From: Bacteroides clarus YIT 12056
Lineage (GTDB): Bacteria > Bacteroidota > Bacteroidia > Bacteroidales > Bacteroidaceae
Direction of reading: 5' to 3'
Length of the DNA: 64,000 nt
NCBI RefSeq assembly: GCF_900129655.1
Contig: NZ_FQWK01000008.1
Coordinates: 86,959 to 150,958 of the forward strand
Of the stretch, positions 46,719 through 55,135 are shown one piece after another. The notes beneath the pieces are model-generated. The model saw nothing but the letters and a program-made list of their open reading frames with translations. It had not been told where the DNA came from and made no database searches. Made by a program: the position numbers and the translations under genes. Position 1 is the stretch's first letter. The number at the start of each line of letters is the position of its first letter.

Positions 46719-47993
46719 CTACCGCTGACTCTTTAAATACTCATATCCGAAACGGCAATGCAGGCAATCTTTCTTGTCACAGTACTCCTTTTGGAGCTGA
46801 AGCAATGCTTGCGAGTCCGCCGCTGTATAGACGGGCAACCCTGCACCGCTCCATAAGCGGGTAACATGATTATTCTCCGCTTTCAACGCTTCAAGGAAAC
46901 GGGTAGCACGTTCACAAAGCTCCTCGTCTGCCTTATGCATTCCGTAAGTATAAAGAAAAGGTATGACGGTGTTGATAAGAATAAGGTTCAAGGCATTCTC
47001 CCCCAACCGTTTTTCCCGGTGAGGCGAAGCCTTTTTAAAAGTGAAATGCTCTTCCCAATAAGTTGAGGTCTGCGCCGATAATATTTTCTTTACGTCTTCC
47101 GGCGTTTCGGCCGCCATGACGCGTGAAAACAAAGACTGTTCCTTATGATACAACCAGGCAAGTTGCGCCAAACGCACATGAGGGAAATTACCGGGACGCA
47201 GTCGCAGAAAACTCCACAAGTCGCAGGTCATAGGTACAGGCAATTCGAATTTATGTTGCAAATAATGAAATTCTTTTCGAAGTTTCTGATGGTAACTATC
47301 CCCTTGAAAATCTTCTTCCAAAAGTCCCGCCTGTCCTAAAAAGAACGCCTCTACCTGAAAAAGGCTGTCCCGATGTTTGTCCACCGCACGAAACGGCAGA
47401 TGATTGGCCCATGCTTCAAAGGCATCACCATTCAACCCGAAACCCAAATTACGGGCAAGGGTAATAAAAAATACGTCCTCCCAATGATTATTGCAACGTT
47501 CCAAGCGTGCGGTAACGGCTTGCGCCTTCTGTTCAAAACGCTCTACCTGCAAAGCCGACAACCAAGAATGAACAGTCAGTTTCGGAAGGAAAGCAAGGAT
47601 GGAATAGCAAGGAGGATATATCTCCGCCTGTTGCAACTCATCATAACGCTGCCGGACATTGTCAGGGCAGCGCAACAATAGCTGAGGAACAATATCACCG
47701 TTCGTATGATACACCTCGCAGTCCGAACCGCCCACCACATACAGGATAACATTATCGTAGGCTTTATCCCGGTCGTGTCCATGACGAAACCAGTCCGAAG
47801 CCTGCGTATGCAACTCGACGTTACCTACCCAAAGCGTACCGTCTATTTTTAATTTCGCGTTAAAGAAGTCGGGGCCTGCATCAATATTCGGCAAACCGGG
47901 TTCTATCACTTCGACCGGCTGTCCGGAGGTCGTCTGAAGTGGCATTAAAGGAAATATCTTATGCTTCCAGACGTAATGCAGCAATTGTTCCAT
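46719..47993 (-). CDS. DUF2851 family protein
   Basis: Cytosolic protein of unknown function. The N-terminus MEQLLHYVWKHKIFP and the GPDFFNAKLKIDGTLWVGNVELH segment are typical of DUF2851, which resembles a nuclease-like fold (the D-x(n)-E-x-H arrangement is visible). The C-terminus has a CDKKDCLHCRFGYE cysteine cluster that could bind metal. I prefer the ATG at 47993 over the one three codons upstream at 48002; both are possible. Length 424 residues. It is divergent from dapB with overlapping promoters. Confidence 0.8.
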   Translation of the reverse strand: MEQLLHYVWKHKIFPLMPLQTTSGQPVEVIEPGLPNIDAGPDFFNAKLKIDGTLWVGNVELHTQASDWFRHGHDRDKAYDNVILYVVGGSDCEVYHTNGDIVPQLLLRCPDNVRQRYDELQQAEIYPPCYSILAFLPKLTVHSWLSALQVERFEQKAQAVTARLERCNNHWEDVFFITLARNLGFGLNGDAFEAWANHLPFRAVDKHRDSLFQVEAFFLGQAGLLEEDFQGDSYHQKLRKEFHYLQHKFELPVPMTCDLWSFLRLRPGNFPHVRLAQLAWLYHKEQSLFSRVMAAETPEDVKKILSAQTSTYWEEHFTFKKASPHREKRLGENALNLILINTVIPFLYTYGMHKADEELCERATRFLEALKAENNHVTRLWSGAGLPVYTAADSQALLQLQKEYCDKKDCLHCRFGYEYLKSQR

Positions 47994-48012
47994 TGTTAAC
48001 AAGACGTTAATG

Positions 48013-48045
48013 TTGTGTACAAATGTAAGAAAAAGATTACCTTTG
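48013..48045 (+). promoter_or_regulatory. dapB promoter
   Basis: TTGTG at 48013-48017 and TACCTTTG at 48038-48045, 20 bp apart, fit the -33/-7 pattern; the leader is about 38 nt. Confidence 0.6.
48020..48027 (-). promoter_or_regulatory. -7 box of the DUF2851 gene
   Basis: TACATTTG on the minus strand, 26 nt before the ATG at 47993. It overlaps the space between the -33 and -7 elements of the dapB promoter. Confidence 0.5.
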
Positions 48046-48089
48046 CGACGTATAGTTTGTTGATAAACTGAATAAAAACCAAAGAAACA

Positions 48090-48854
48090 ATGAAAATAGC
48101 ACTAATCGGTTACGGAAAAATGGGCAAGGAGATTGAGAAAATCGCCTTGAGCCGCGGACACGAAATTGTCAGCATCATCGATATCAATAACCAGGAGGAT
48201 TTTGAATCGGACGCATTCAAGAGCGCCGACGTTGCCATAGAGTTTACCAATCCAATGGTAGCCTATAACAATTATATGAAAGCTTTCAAAGCCGGCGTAA
48301 AATTGGTTTCGGGCAGTACGGGCTGGCTGGAGGAGCACGGCGAAGAGGTCAGGAAACTCTGTACCGAAGGCGGCAAGACACTGTTCTGGTCATCCAACTT
48401 CAGTTTGGGAGTAGCCATATTCTCGGCTGTCAACAAATACCTGGCAAAGATTATGAACCGTTTCCCCGCTTATGACGTAACGATGAGCGAAACGCACCAT
48501 ATACATAAGCTGGACGCTCCAAGCGGTACTGCCATTACCCTTGCCGAGGGTATTTTGGAAAATCTCGACCGCAAAGACCGTTGGGTGAAAGGCACGCTGC
48601 AAGCACCGGACGGAAGCGTATCGGGCTCTGCCGAATGTGCAGCCGACGAGCTGCCTGTCAGCTCTATCCGCGAAGGAGAAGTACCGGGCATTCACAGCAT
48701 CCGCTATGATTCCGAGGCGGACAGCATCACCATCACCCATGATGCCAAAAACCGCAGCGGCTTTGCCTTAGGAGCCGTATTGGCTGCAGAATATACTGCC
48801 GGCAAACAAGGTTTCTTAGGTATGAGCGATTTATTCCCATTTTTAAAAGACTAA
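48090..48854 (+). CDS. dapB: 4-hydroxy-tetrahydrodipicolinate reductase DapB
   Basis: NAD(P)H-dependent reductase in the diaminopimelate/lysine pathway feeding peptidoglycan. The nucleotide-binding motif GYGKMGKEIEKIA opens the protein. The catalytic ETHHIHKLDAPSGTAITLA motif holds the His pair and Lys of the family. Length 254 residues, normal. It is the first gene of a run dapB, lepB, lepB-like, wbqC with short gaps (6, 34 and 34 bp), probably one operon. Confidence 0.95.
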   Translation: MKIALIGYGKMGKEIEKIALSRGHEIVSIIDINNQEDFESDAFKSADVAIEFTNPMVAYNNYMKAFKAGVKLVSGSTGWLEEHGEEVRKLCTEGGKTLFWSSNFSLGVAIFSAVNKYLAKIMNRFPAYDVTMSETHHIHKLDAPSGTAITLAEGILENLDRKDRWVKGTLQAPDGSVSGSAECAADELPVSSIREGEVPGIHSIRYDSEADSITITHDAKNRSGFALGAVLAAEYTAGKQGFLGMSDLFPFLKD

Positions 48855-48860
48855 AGTAGT

Positions 48861-50345
48861 ATGAGAAAAGCAACACGCGCCCAATGGATTAAGTTCGGCA
48901 TAATCACCTTACTTTATCTTATTTTCCTTGTCTGGGTAAAAAGTTGGTGGGGACTGGTTATCGTTCCTTTTATATTTGACATTTATATCAGTAAAAAGAT
49001 ACCTTGGGGATTTTGGAAGAAATCCAAGAATCCGGCAGTACGCGGTATCATGAGTTGGGTGGACGCCATTGTTTTCGCATTGGTAGCGGTCTACTTTGTA
49101 AATATCTACATATTCCAGAACTATCAGATACCTTCATCTTCACTGGAGAAATCATTGTTGGTAGGCGACTTCCTTTACGTAAGCAAGATGAGTTACGGTC
49201 CGCGCGTACCGAATACACCGCTCTCCATGCCGCTGGCGCAACATACGCTGCCGATATTCAATACCAAATCGTACATTGAATGGCCGCAATGGAAATATAA
49301 ACGCGTACCGGGCTTCGGAAAGGTGAAACTGAACGATATTGTCGTGTTCAACTTTCCGGCAGGCGATACGGTAGCGCTCAACAGGCAGCAAGAAGACTTT
49401 TACAGTCTGGCTTACAGGGAGGGACAACGTGTATATCCCAATAAAATCAATATGGACAGCCTGACGCGCGACCAGCAGCGTACCGTCTACGACCTCTACT
49501 ACAATGCCGGTCGCAATCTGATCCGTACCAATCCGCAAATGTATGGTGATATTGTAGTACGTCCTGTGGACCGCCGCGAGAATTATGTAAAGCGTTGCGT
49601 CGGTTTGCCGGGAGATACCTTGCAGATAAAGGATACACAAGTGTATATCGATGGGAAAGCCATTGAGAATCCGGAAGATATGCAGCTCAACTATTTTGTG
49701 CAGACCACGGGTCCGTACATACCGGAAAATATGTTCCGCGAACTGGGAATCAGCAATGACGACCAGATATTGATGACCGATGACTTCAATTATGAGGAAG
49801 GGCTTATGCAGATGGGGCTGGACCGCCGTGATGCCCAAGGCAGGCTGACTCCCGTTTATCACTTGCCTCTTACCAAGAAAATGTACGATACGCTTATCGG
49901 CAACAAAAAGTTGATCAGCCGTATCGTTATGGAACCGGAAAACCTATCGGGACAGATGTATCCGCAAAATCTCCATACAAAGTGGACGCGAGACAACTAC
50001 GGTCCTATATGGATACCGGAAAAGGGTGCTACCATAACCTTGACCAAAGACAACTTACCGATTTATGAACGTTGTATCGTTGCCTATGAAGGCAATACAC
50101 TGGAACAAAAACCGGACGGCATCTATATCAACGGAGAAAAGACGGATACCTACACTTTCAAGCTGGATTATTACTGGATGATGGGCGATAACCGCCATAA
50201 TTCTCTCGATTCCCGTTATTGGGGCTTTGTACCGGAAGACCACGTGGTAGGCAAACCTATCGTCGTTTGGCTGTCGTTAGACAAAGACCGCGGCTGGTTC
50301 GACGGAAAAATCCGTTGGAACCGAATCTTCAAATGGGTACATTGA
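48861..50345 (+). CDS. lepB: signal peptidase I
   Basis: Inner-membrane serine protease that removes signal peptides. Two N-terminal hydrophobic stretches (IITLLYLIFLVWV; AIVFALVAVYFVNIYIF) precede the catalytic Ser94 in IPSSSLEKSLL. The catalytic Lys244 lies in YVKRCVGLPGD and box E reads GDNRHNSLDSRYWG, all intact. The protein is 494 residues, longer than the 324 of E. coli, because of insertions between Ser and Lys boxes and between Lys box and box E. It starts 6 bp after dapB. Confidence 0.93.
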   Translation: MRKATRAQWIKFGIITLLYLIFLVWVKSWWGLVIVPFIFDIYISKKIPWGFWKKSKNPAVRGIMSWVDAIVFALVAVYFVNIYIFQNYQIPSSSLEKSLLVGDFLYVSKMSYGPRVPNTPLSMPLAQHTLPIFNTKSYIEWPQWKYKRVPGFGKVKLNDIVVFNFPAGDTVALNRQQEDFYSLAYREGQRVYPNKINMDSLTRDQQRTVYDLYYNAGRNLIRTNPQMYGDIVVRPVDRRENYVKRCVGLPGDTLQIKDTQVYIDGKAIENPEDMQLNYFVQTTGPYIPENMFRELGISNDDQILMTDDFNYEEGLMQMGLDRRDAQGRLTPVYHLPLTKKMYDTLIGNKKLISRIVMEPENLSGQMYPQNLHTKWTRDNYGPIWIPEKGATITLTKDNLPIYERCIVAYEGNTLEQKPDGIYINGEKTDTYTFKLDYYWMMGDNRHNSLDSRYWGFVPEDHVVGKPIVVWLSLDKDRGWFDGKIRWNRIFKWVH

Positions 50346-50379
50346 TACAGTAATTAAGAGTTAGCGATTGGTACATACC

Positions 50380-51318
50380 ATGAGAGGAAGGAAGCGGAAG
50401 ATTGCAGCTACTATAACAGGAGTGATACTGATAGTGGTATTGCTCCGGAGCTGTGTTGCGACTTCCTATTTAATACCTTCCTCGGGAATGGAGAATTCAC
50501 TGTATCGCGGCGAACGTATCTTAGTAAACAAATGGAGCTACGGACTACGGCTTCCTTTCATGAGTTTATGGGGTTATCACCGTTGGACGGATAAGCCTGT
50601 GCGCAAGGACGACATTCTTGTATTTAACAATCCCGCCAATCTTTCACAAGCAACAATCGATCAAAGAGAAATATTCATCAGCCGTTGTTTGGGAGTACCG
50701 GGAGATACTTTGTTGATAGATTCGCTATTTTCCGTAATTCCTTCGGAAAAGAATGCCCCCGACCAGAAATATCTTTATATGTATCCCCGAAAAAAAGAAA
50801 AGCAGCTGGACTCCTTACTCACCATTCTTTCCATCCGCCCCAACACGTTGTTGGGGCAAGATACGGCAAAGAATGTACGCAGTTTCAGCCGGTATGAATA
50901 TTATTTATTGGAACAGGCCTTAGGAGCCAATAACTGGATAGAACCCGCCGATACAGAAGATTCCGTTGAAGCACTGAAACCGCTCATTATTCCCGGTAAA
51001 GGAAAAGCCGTACGCGTATATCCCTGGAATATGACACTGCTGCGAAACACACTGGTACTGCATGAACAGAAACGGGCGGAAATCAAAAACGATACATTAT
51101 ACATAGATGGAAAACCTGTACAGCATTGTTATTTTACGAAAGATTACTATTGGGTTAGCGCTAACAACTCCATAAATCTGTCAGACTCCCGCCTGTTCGG
51201 CCTTGTACCCAAAGACCATGTTATCGGTAAGGCAGCCCTCATATGGTTTTCCAAAGAACAGGAAACGGGGCTTTTCAATGGTTACCGTTGGGACAGGATG
51301 TGGAAAAGGGTGAGATGA
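50380..51318 (+). CDS. degenerate signal peptidase I paralogue, probably inactive
   Basis: S26-family fold without its catalytic dyad. After one N-terminal hydrophobic stretch (AATITGVILIVVLL) the Ser box reads IPSSGMENSL: aligned on the preceding lepB, Gly36 replaces the catalytic Ser. The Lys box reads FISRCLGVPGD, with Ser101 in place of the Lys. Box E is ANNSINLSDSRLFG instead of GDNRxNSxDSRxWG. Structural positions (PGD, DSR, VIGKA) are kept, so the fold is maintained. The start ATG at 50380 is preferred over a TTG at 50368. 312 residues. Role unknown; a partner or regulator of the active enzyme is a guess. Ser35 one residue earlier might serve, but no Lys is seen. Confidence 0.85.
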   Translation: MRGRKRKIAATITGVILIVVLLRSCVATSYLIPSSGMENSLYRGERILVNKWSYGLRLPFMSLWGYHRWTDKPVRKDDILVFNNPANLSQATIDQREIFISRCLGVPGDTLLIDSLFSVIPSEKNAPDQKYLYMYPRKKEKQLDSLLTILSIRPNTLLGQDTAKNVRSFSRYEYYLLEQALGANNWIEPADTEDSVEALKPLIIPGKGKAVRVYPWNMTLLRNTLVLHEQKRAEIKNDTLYIDGKPVQHCYFTKDYYWVSANNSINLSDSRLFGLVPKDHVIGKAALIWFSKEQETGLFNGYRWDRMWKRVR

Positions 51319-51352
51319 TTTTTTAATATTTAATTCTTAATTCTCAATTTAA

Positions 51353-51985
51353 ATGACTGTCTATCTTTCTTCCGCCTATCTGGCTCCGGTTGAATACTAC
51401 ACCAAGTTGTTGGCATACGGCCAGGTGTATATCGAACAGCACGACCATTATACCAAACAAACGTATCGTAACCGCTGCACCATTGCCGCACCGGACGGAG
51501 CACTCGCCCTTTCCATCCCTACGGTCAAGCCCGACACTTTAAAATGCCCGATGCGCGATATCCGCATCTCCGACCATGGCAATTGGCGCCATTTACACTG
51601 GAATGCCATTGAATCGGCATACAACCATACCCCGTTCTTTGAATATTACAAAGATGACTTCCGCCCTTTTTATGAAAAGAGATATGAGTTTTTAGCCGAT
51701 TTCAACGAAGAACTCTGCCATCTCATCTGTTCGCTGATAGATATACAGCCCGTCATGAAACGTACCTCAGAATATAAAACCGAGTTTGCTCCCGGCGAAA
51801 CAGACTTCCGCGAGCGTATTCATCCTAAGAAAGACTTCCGCCTGGAAGACCCGGATTTCTCCCCGCAACCTTACTATCAGGTATTCCAAGAAAGACACGG
51901 TTTCCTGCCTAATCTGAGCATTATTGATTTGCTGTTCAATATGGGACCGGAGAGTTTATTGGTACTACAACAAAGTAATCAATAA
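51353..51985 (+). CDS. WbqC family protein
   Basis: Cytosolic protein of the WbqC-like family, 210 residues. The MTVYLSSAYLAPVEYY start, the NRCTIAAPDGALALSIP strand and the DWRK-like WRHLHWNAIESAYNHTPFFEYY segment identify it. Members occur in O-antigen and other glycan clusters and are proposed to act on nucleotide sugars; the reaction is not established to my knowledge. Last gene of the dapB-lepB cluster; its stop is 4 bp from the end of the convergent sensor gene. Confidence 0.85.
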   Translation: MTVYLSSAYLAPVEYYTKLLAYGQVYIEQHDHYTKQTYRNRCTIAAPDGALALSIPTVKPDTLKCPMRDIRISDHGNWRHLHWNAIESAYNHTPFFEYYKDDFRPFYEKRYEFLADFNEELCHLICSLIDIQPVMKRTSEYKTEFAPGETDFRERIHPKKDFRLEDPDFSPQPYYQVFQERHGFLPNLSIIDLLFNMGPESLLVLQQSNQ

Positions 51986-51989
51986 GTTA

Positions 51990-54839
51990 CTATTTTGAAA
52001 ACTTCTGCAAAAACTCTGCTAAATTTTCTCCTTCTGCCAAATTTAATTTTTTGCGCAAACGATAACGACTAATCTCCACACCACGCAAAGAAATATTCAA
52101 TAGTGGAGCTATCTCTTTAGAAAGCAAATTCATCTTTATATAAGCACAAAGCATTTTATCTTTATGGTTCAATTCCGGATAAGCCGCTTCTAACCTTTGA
52201 AAGAAATTATGATGTACCGTATCAAAAGTACTTTGAAAGGCTTGCAAGTCATCATCGTGCTCAATATTCGTCCCTATTTGTCCCAACAGTCGAAGTGCCT
52301 TACGACGCAATGAAACAAGATTTTCTTCACTGATAGAATGCGAAATGCCCAACACTTCTTTTTTGATTTCTAATAGCATTTCATTTTTCCGTACAATATT
52401 TAATGTACTACGAATTAATTCCTCAGACTTATATCGTAATTCAGACTGTAATTTTTCTTCTTTTAAAGAATTAATTTTCTGATCTTTTAAATCGCTCTCT
52501 TTTTTAAACTCTTGTTTTTGTCGATAAAGTTCAAATTCTTTTTGCATAAGCAAACGTTTCCGTCCGGCCACAAGTCTATGATAAACATAAAACAACGTTA
52601 GTATCATAAGACAAGCATACAATAAATAACTCCACCAAGTACGATACCAGGGCGGTAATATCTCAAAAGAAAAAGATGTTGTTACCGGTTCTTTCTGATC
52701 GATACTCGTACGAACATAAAATGTATACTTCCCTTCGGGCAAAGCTGCATATTCTTTAGTAGTACTTCCTCCGAATTGACTCCAAGGCTCAGAGAATGGT
52801 CCTTCCAATCTGCAAGAGTACAATAAAACAATAGATTTATCATAATTATTAGCACAATACTCTATACGAATAGAATTATGCTTATATGGAATCTTTAAAT
52901 ACTTATTATGGGGAAGATAATTATGCCCATATATTAAAGAATCTTCCACTCCTCGTAAATATACATATCTAATTTGTAAGTTCAACGGGTATTTTTTTAT
53001 CCGTTCCTGTTTGAAATGTAATGAGGAAAATCCTTCTTCCATGCCAATTATTGCTTCATCTTCAGATATGACATTAATATCCTCAAAGTCTTCTATCAAA
53101 CAATCTTTAAAATAAACTTCATTCCCATTACGATAGTATTGCTTTTGTCCGGAATCATATCGTAGTAACTTAAGTGCACCATCTACCGTATACCAAATAT
53201 TCAGTAAGGAATCCTGCATAATATATGTATAGGCCGTCCTACCATCTAATTTATTCTCTAAAGAATCATATCTTTCTAAACAATCTCTTAGTTGATTATA
53301 ACGAAAGAGCCCTTGACGAGATGCGATTACGATCTCGTGATTAATGGAATTTATACATACATTATCACCCGCAGGTAATTCTTCAAAGTTATAGCATTTT
53401 TCCTTTATAATAGAATCTCCATCTAGAGACAAAAGAATACGATGTAACCCGCCTTCTTTATTAGCAGTCCACAAAGCATTGGTCAACGGCTCTATATATA
53501 GACTTTTAGAAGAATACATACGCCCTGACACTTTTTTGTCAACCTGCCAGCGAGTACCAACTTTCTTTAATATATAAAATCCAGTATAGGTAGCCACTAA
53601 TAGCTTATCTTTCAGCCGTAACGATTTCACCCACCATCCTCCACGTATATTGGGTATAATATAAAATTCATTATCATCTAATACTCCTAAAGAGTTACTT
53701 CCCGCACAGAATAACTTGTCATCATAGACAGATAATGAATAAATTTGCCCTACCATTCCCTCAAGAGGCTTTATTTCTTGCTCTTTATTCAGTCCTAAAG
53801 GATAATCTGCAATAAAAACACCTTGATTCGTTCCTAAATAAAGCTTATTTTTGTATAAACATGAAGTATACCCACTTCCTATTGGCGTACTATTTTGAAA
53901 AGCAGGTGAATGTAAATGAACACAATCGATGCCGTTGTCTAATCCCAACCAAAGATTTTCTTCTCTATCAAAAAACAAAGAAAGTATAGCTTTATTTTGC
54001 AAACCGTTATGCGTAGAAATATGTTCGGTACTCCCTGTATCCAAATTCAATAATAACAAACCATTCTGAACTGTTCCCAATGCTAATAAAGGCCCTTTCA
54101 TCGTAGCGCAGCGAAGCCGGTTTTTTTTCAAGAATTCATCTGCGGTCGAACGAAACGGAACAAATGTACCATTCTCATAGAGAAACAATCCATGCTGATT
54201 ACTCACTAATAAGAGTTTATTTTGATAAGGGAATATGCCAACAATCCTTTTAGACATATTATTTATATATGATGTAGAATTCGGTAACTGCAACAATGTA
54301 TCACCATTTAAAACTGACAATCCATTTCCAGCTACATAGAGACGTTTATCTACCAAAGCAGAATAAATTATGTCACGACAAGCTATTTGATGAAGACGTT
54401 CTTTCTCTAGATAAAAAATAGCATGATCTGACTGAAAATATATTCTATTGCCAGCAATATGTATATTCCATATATTACCTATCATATGCTTATCAATACT
54501 GTCTGAAAGACAAACATAATCTAAACGCCCTAATTTATTCGGAACAAAATAACCAAATTGTTGAAGGCCGCCTACATAAATACGTCCATCCTCTCCAGCT
54601 TTTACAGTACGCATCTTTGCATTGTGAATAGGGTAAACAGCCCAATTTACTCCATCAAACTCTAACAATCCTTTGTTGTTGGCAAAATACATCCAACCGG
54701 TTTTACTCTGCATTATCATCCAATTCTGAGAGGCTGCCTTATACGAATGACGGGCATAATTTGTAATCGTACGTTGCCAACTGGCTTTGGCCGGCAAGCA
54801 CAATAGTAATAATATATAAAAAAACATCAATCTCCTCAT
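51990..54839 (-). CDS. membrane-spanning sensor regulator with LuxR-type HTH (kinase-less)
   Basis: One-component transmembrane transcription regulator. A signal peptide (to about KAS at residue 19) is followed by a large periplasmic region of propeller repeats (SKTGWMYFANNKGLLEFDG, DREENLWLGLDNGIDCVH). A Y_Y_Y domain (YSCRLEGPFSEPW, LPEGKYTFYVRT), a single transmembrane helix near residues 735-757 and a coiled coil follow. The C-terminal HTH is of the LuxR/GerE kind (LLSKEIAPLLNISLRGVEISRYRLRKKL). No histidine kinase or receiver domain is present. It is divergent from susC at 55136 and most likely activates it. The gene is visibly AT-rich. 949 residues. Confidence 0.9.
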   Translation of the reverse strand: MRRLMFFYILLLLCLPAKASWQRTITNYARHSYKAASQNWMIMQSKTGWMYFANNKGLLEFDGVNWAVYPIHNAKMRTVKAGEDGRIYVGGLQQFGYFVPNKLGRLDYVCLSDSIDKHMIGNIWNIHIAGNRIYFQSDHAIFYLEKERLHQIACRDIIYSALVDKRLYVAGNGLSVLNGDTLLQLPNSTSYINNMSKRIVGIFPYQNKLLLVSNQHGLFLYENGTFVPFRSTADEFLKKNRLRCATMKGPLLALGTVQNGLLLLNLDTGSTEHISTHNGLQNKAILSLFFDREENLWLGLDNGIDCVHLHSPAFQNSTPIGSGYTSCLYKNKLYLGTNQGVFIADYPLGLNKEQEIKPLEGMVGQIYSLSVYDDKLFCAGSNSLGVLDDNEFYIIPNIRGGWWVKSLRLKDKLLVATYTGFYILKKVGTRWQVDKKVSGRMYSSKSLYIEPLTNALWTANKEGGLHRILLSLDGDSIIKEKCYNFEELPAGDNVCINSINHEIVIASRQGLFRYNQLRDCLERYDSLENKLDGRTAYTYIMQDSLLNIWYTVDGALKLLRYDSGQKQYYRNGNEVYFKDCLIEDFEDINVISEDEAIIGMEEGFSSLHFKQERIKKYPLNLQIRYVYLRGVEDSLIYGHNYLPHNKYLKIPYKHNSIRIEYCANNYDKSIVLLYSCRLEGPFSEPWSQFGGSTTKEYAALPEGKYTFYVRTSIDQKEPVTTSFSFEILPPWYRTWWSYLLYACLMILTLFYVYHRLVAGRKRLLMQKEFELYRQKQEFKKESDLKDQKINSLKEEKLQSELRYKSEELIRSTLNIVRKNEMLLEIKKEVLGISHSISEENLVSLRRKALRLLGQIGTNIEHDDDLQAFQSTFDTVHHNFFQRLEAAYPELNHKDKMLCAYIKMNLLSKEIAPLLNISLRGVEISRYRLRKKLNLAEGENLAEFLQKFSK

Positions 54840-54868
54840 AATATTAGATTAGTCTTACTTCTACAGAG

Positions 54869-54876
54869 CAAAAATA
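54869..54876 (-). promoter_or_regulatory. -7 box of the LuxR-type sensor gene
   Basis: TATTTTTG on the minus strand, 29 nt before the ATG at 54839. Confidence 0.45.
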
Positions 54877-55009
54877 ATAATAAAGGAAGAGCTTATCAAT
54901 AAAATAAAGTAAAAACATATAACCTACTCAAAAATCAGGAAGTCAGACGTATTATTTATTTTATATAAATCACTATTTATCAATAATATATAAAACACAA
55001 AAGAAAGTA

Positions 55010-55052
55010 TTGATGTAGTTAATAACACCTTAAGAGAAATTTTTGATGTAGT
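55010..55052 (+). promoter_or_regulatory. direct repeats TTGATGTAGT, candidate operator
   Basis: TTGATGTAGT occurs exactly at 55010-55019 and 55043-55052, 33 bp apart (about three helical turns). Both copies lie upstream of the susC -7 box at 55084-55091, where an activator would bind. Confidence 0.5.
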
Positions 55053-55083
55053 AGCTCATCACACATCTATCACTATAGAGTCC

Positions 55084-55091
55084 TATTTTTG
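55084..55091 (+). promoter_or_regulatory. -7 box of susC (second locus)
   Basis: TATTTTTG, 44 nt before the ATG at 55136. Apart from this, the repeats and the opposing promoter, the 296-bp gap 54840-55135 is plain AT-rich sequence. Confidence 0.5.
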
Positions 55092-55135
55092 TTCCATGCA
55101 AATGCAAAATTTATAATTAATTAAATCTATGTATC

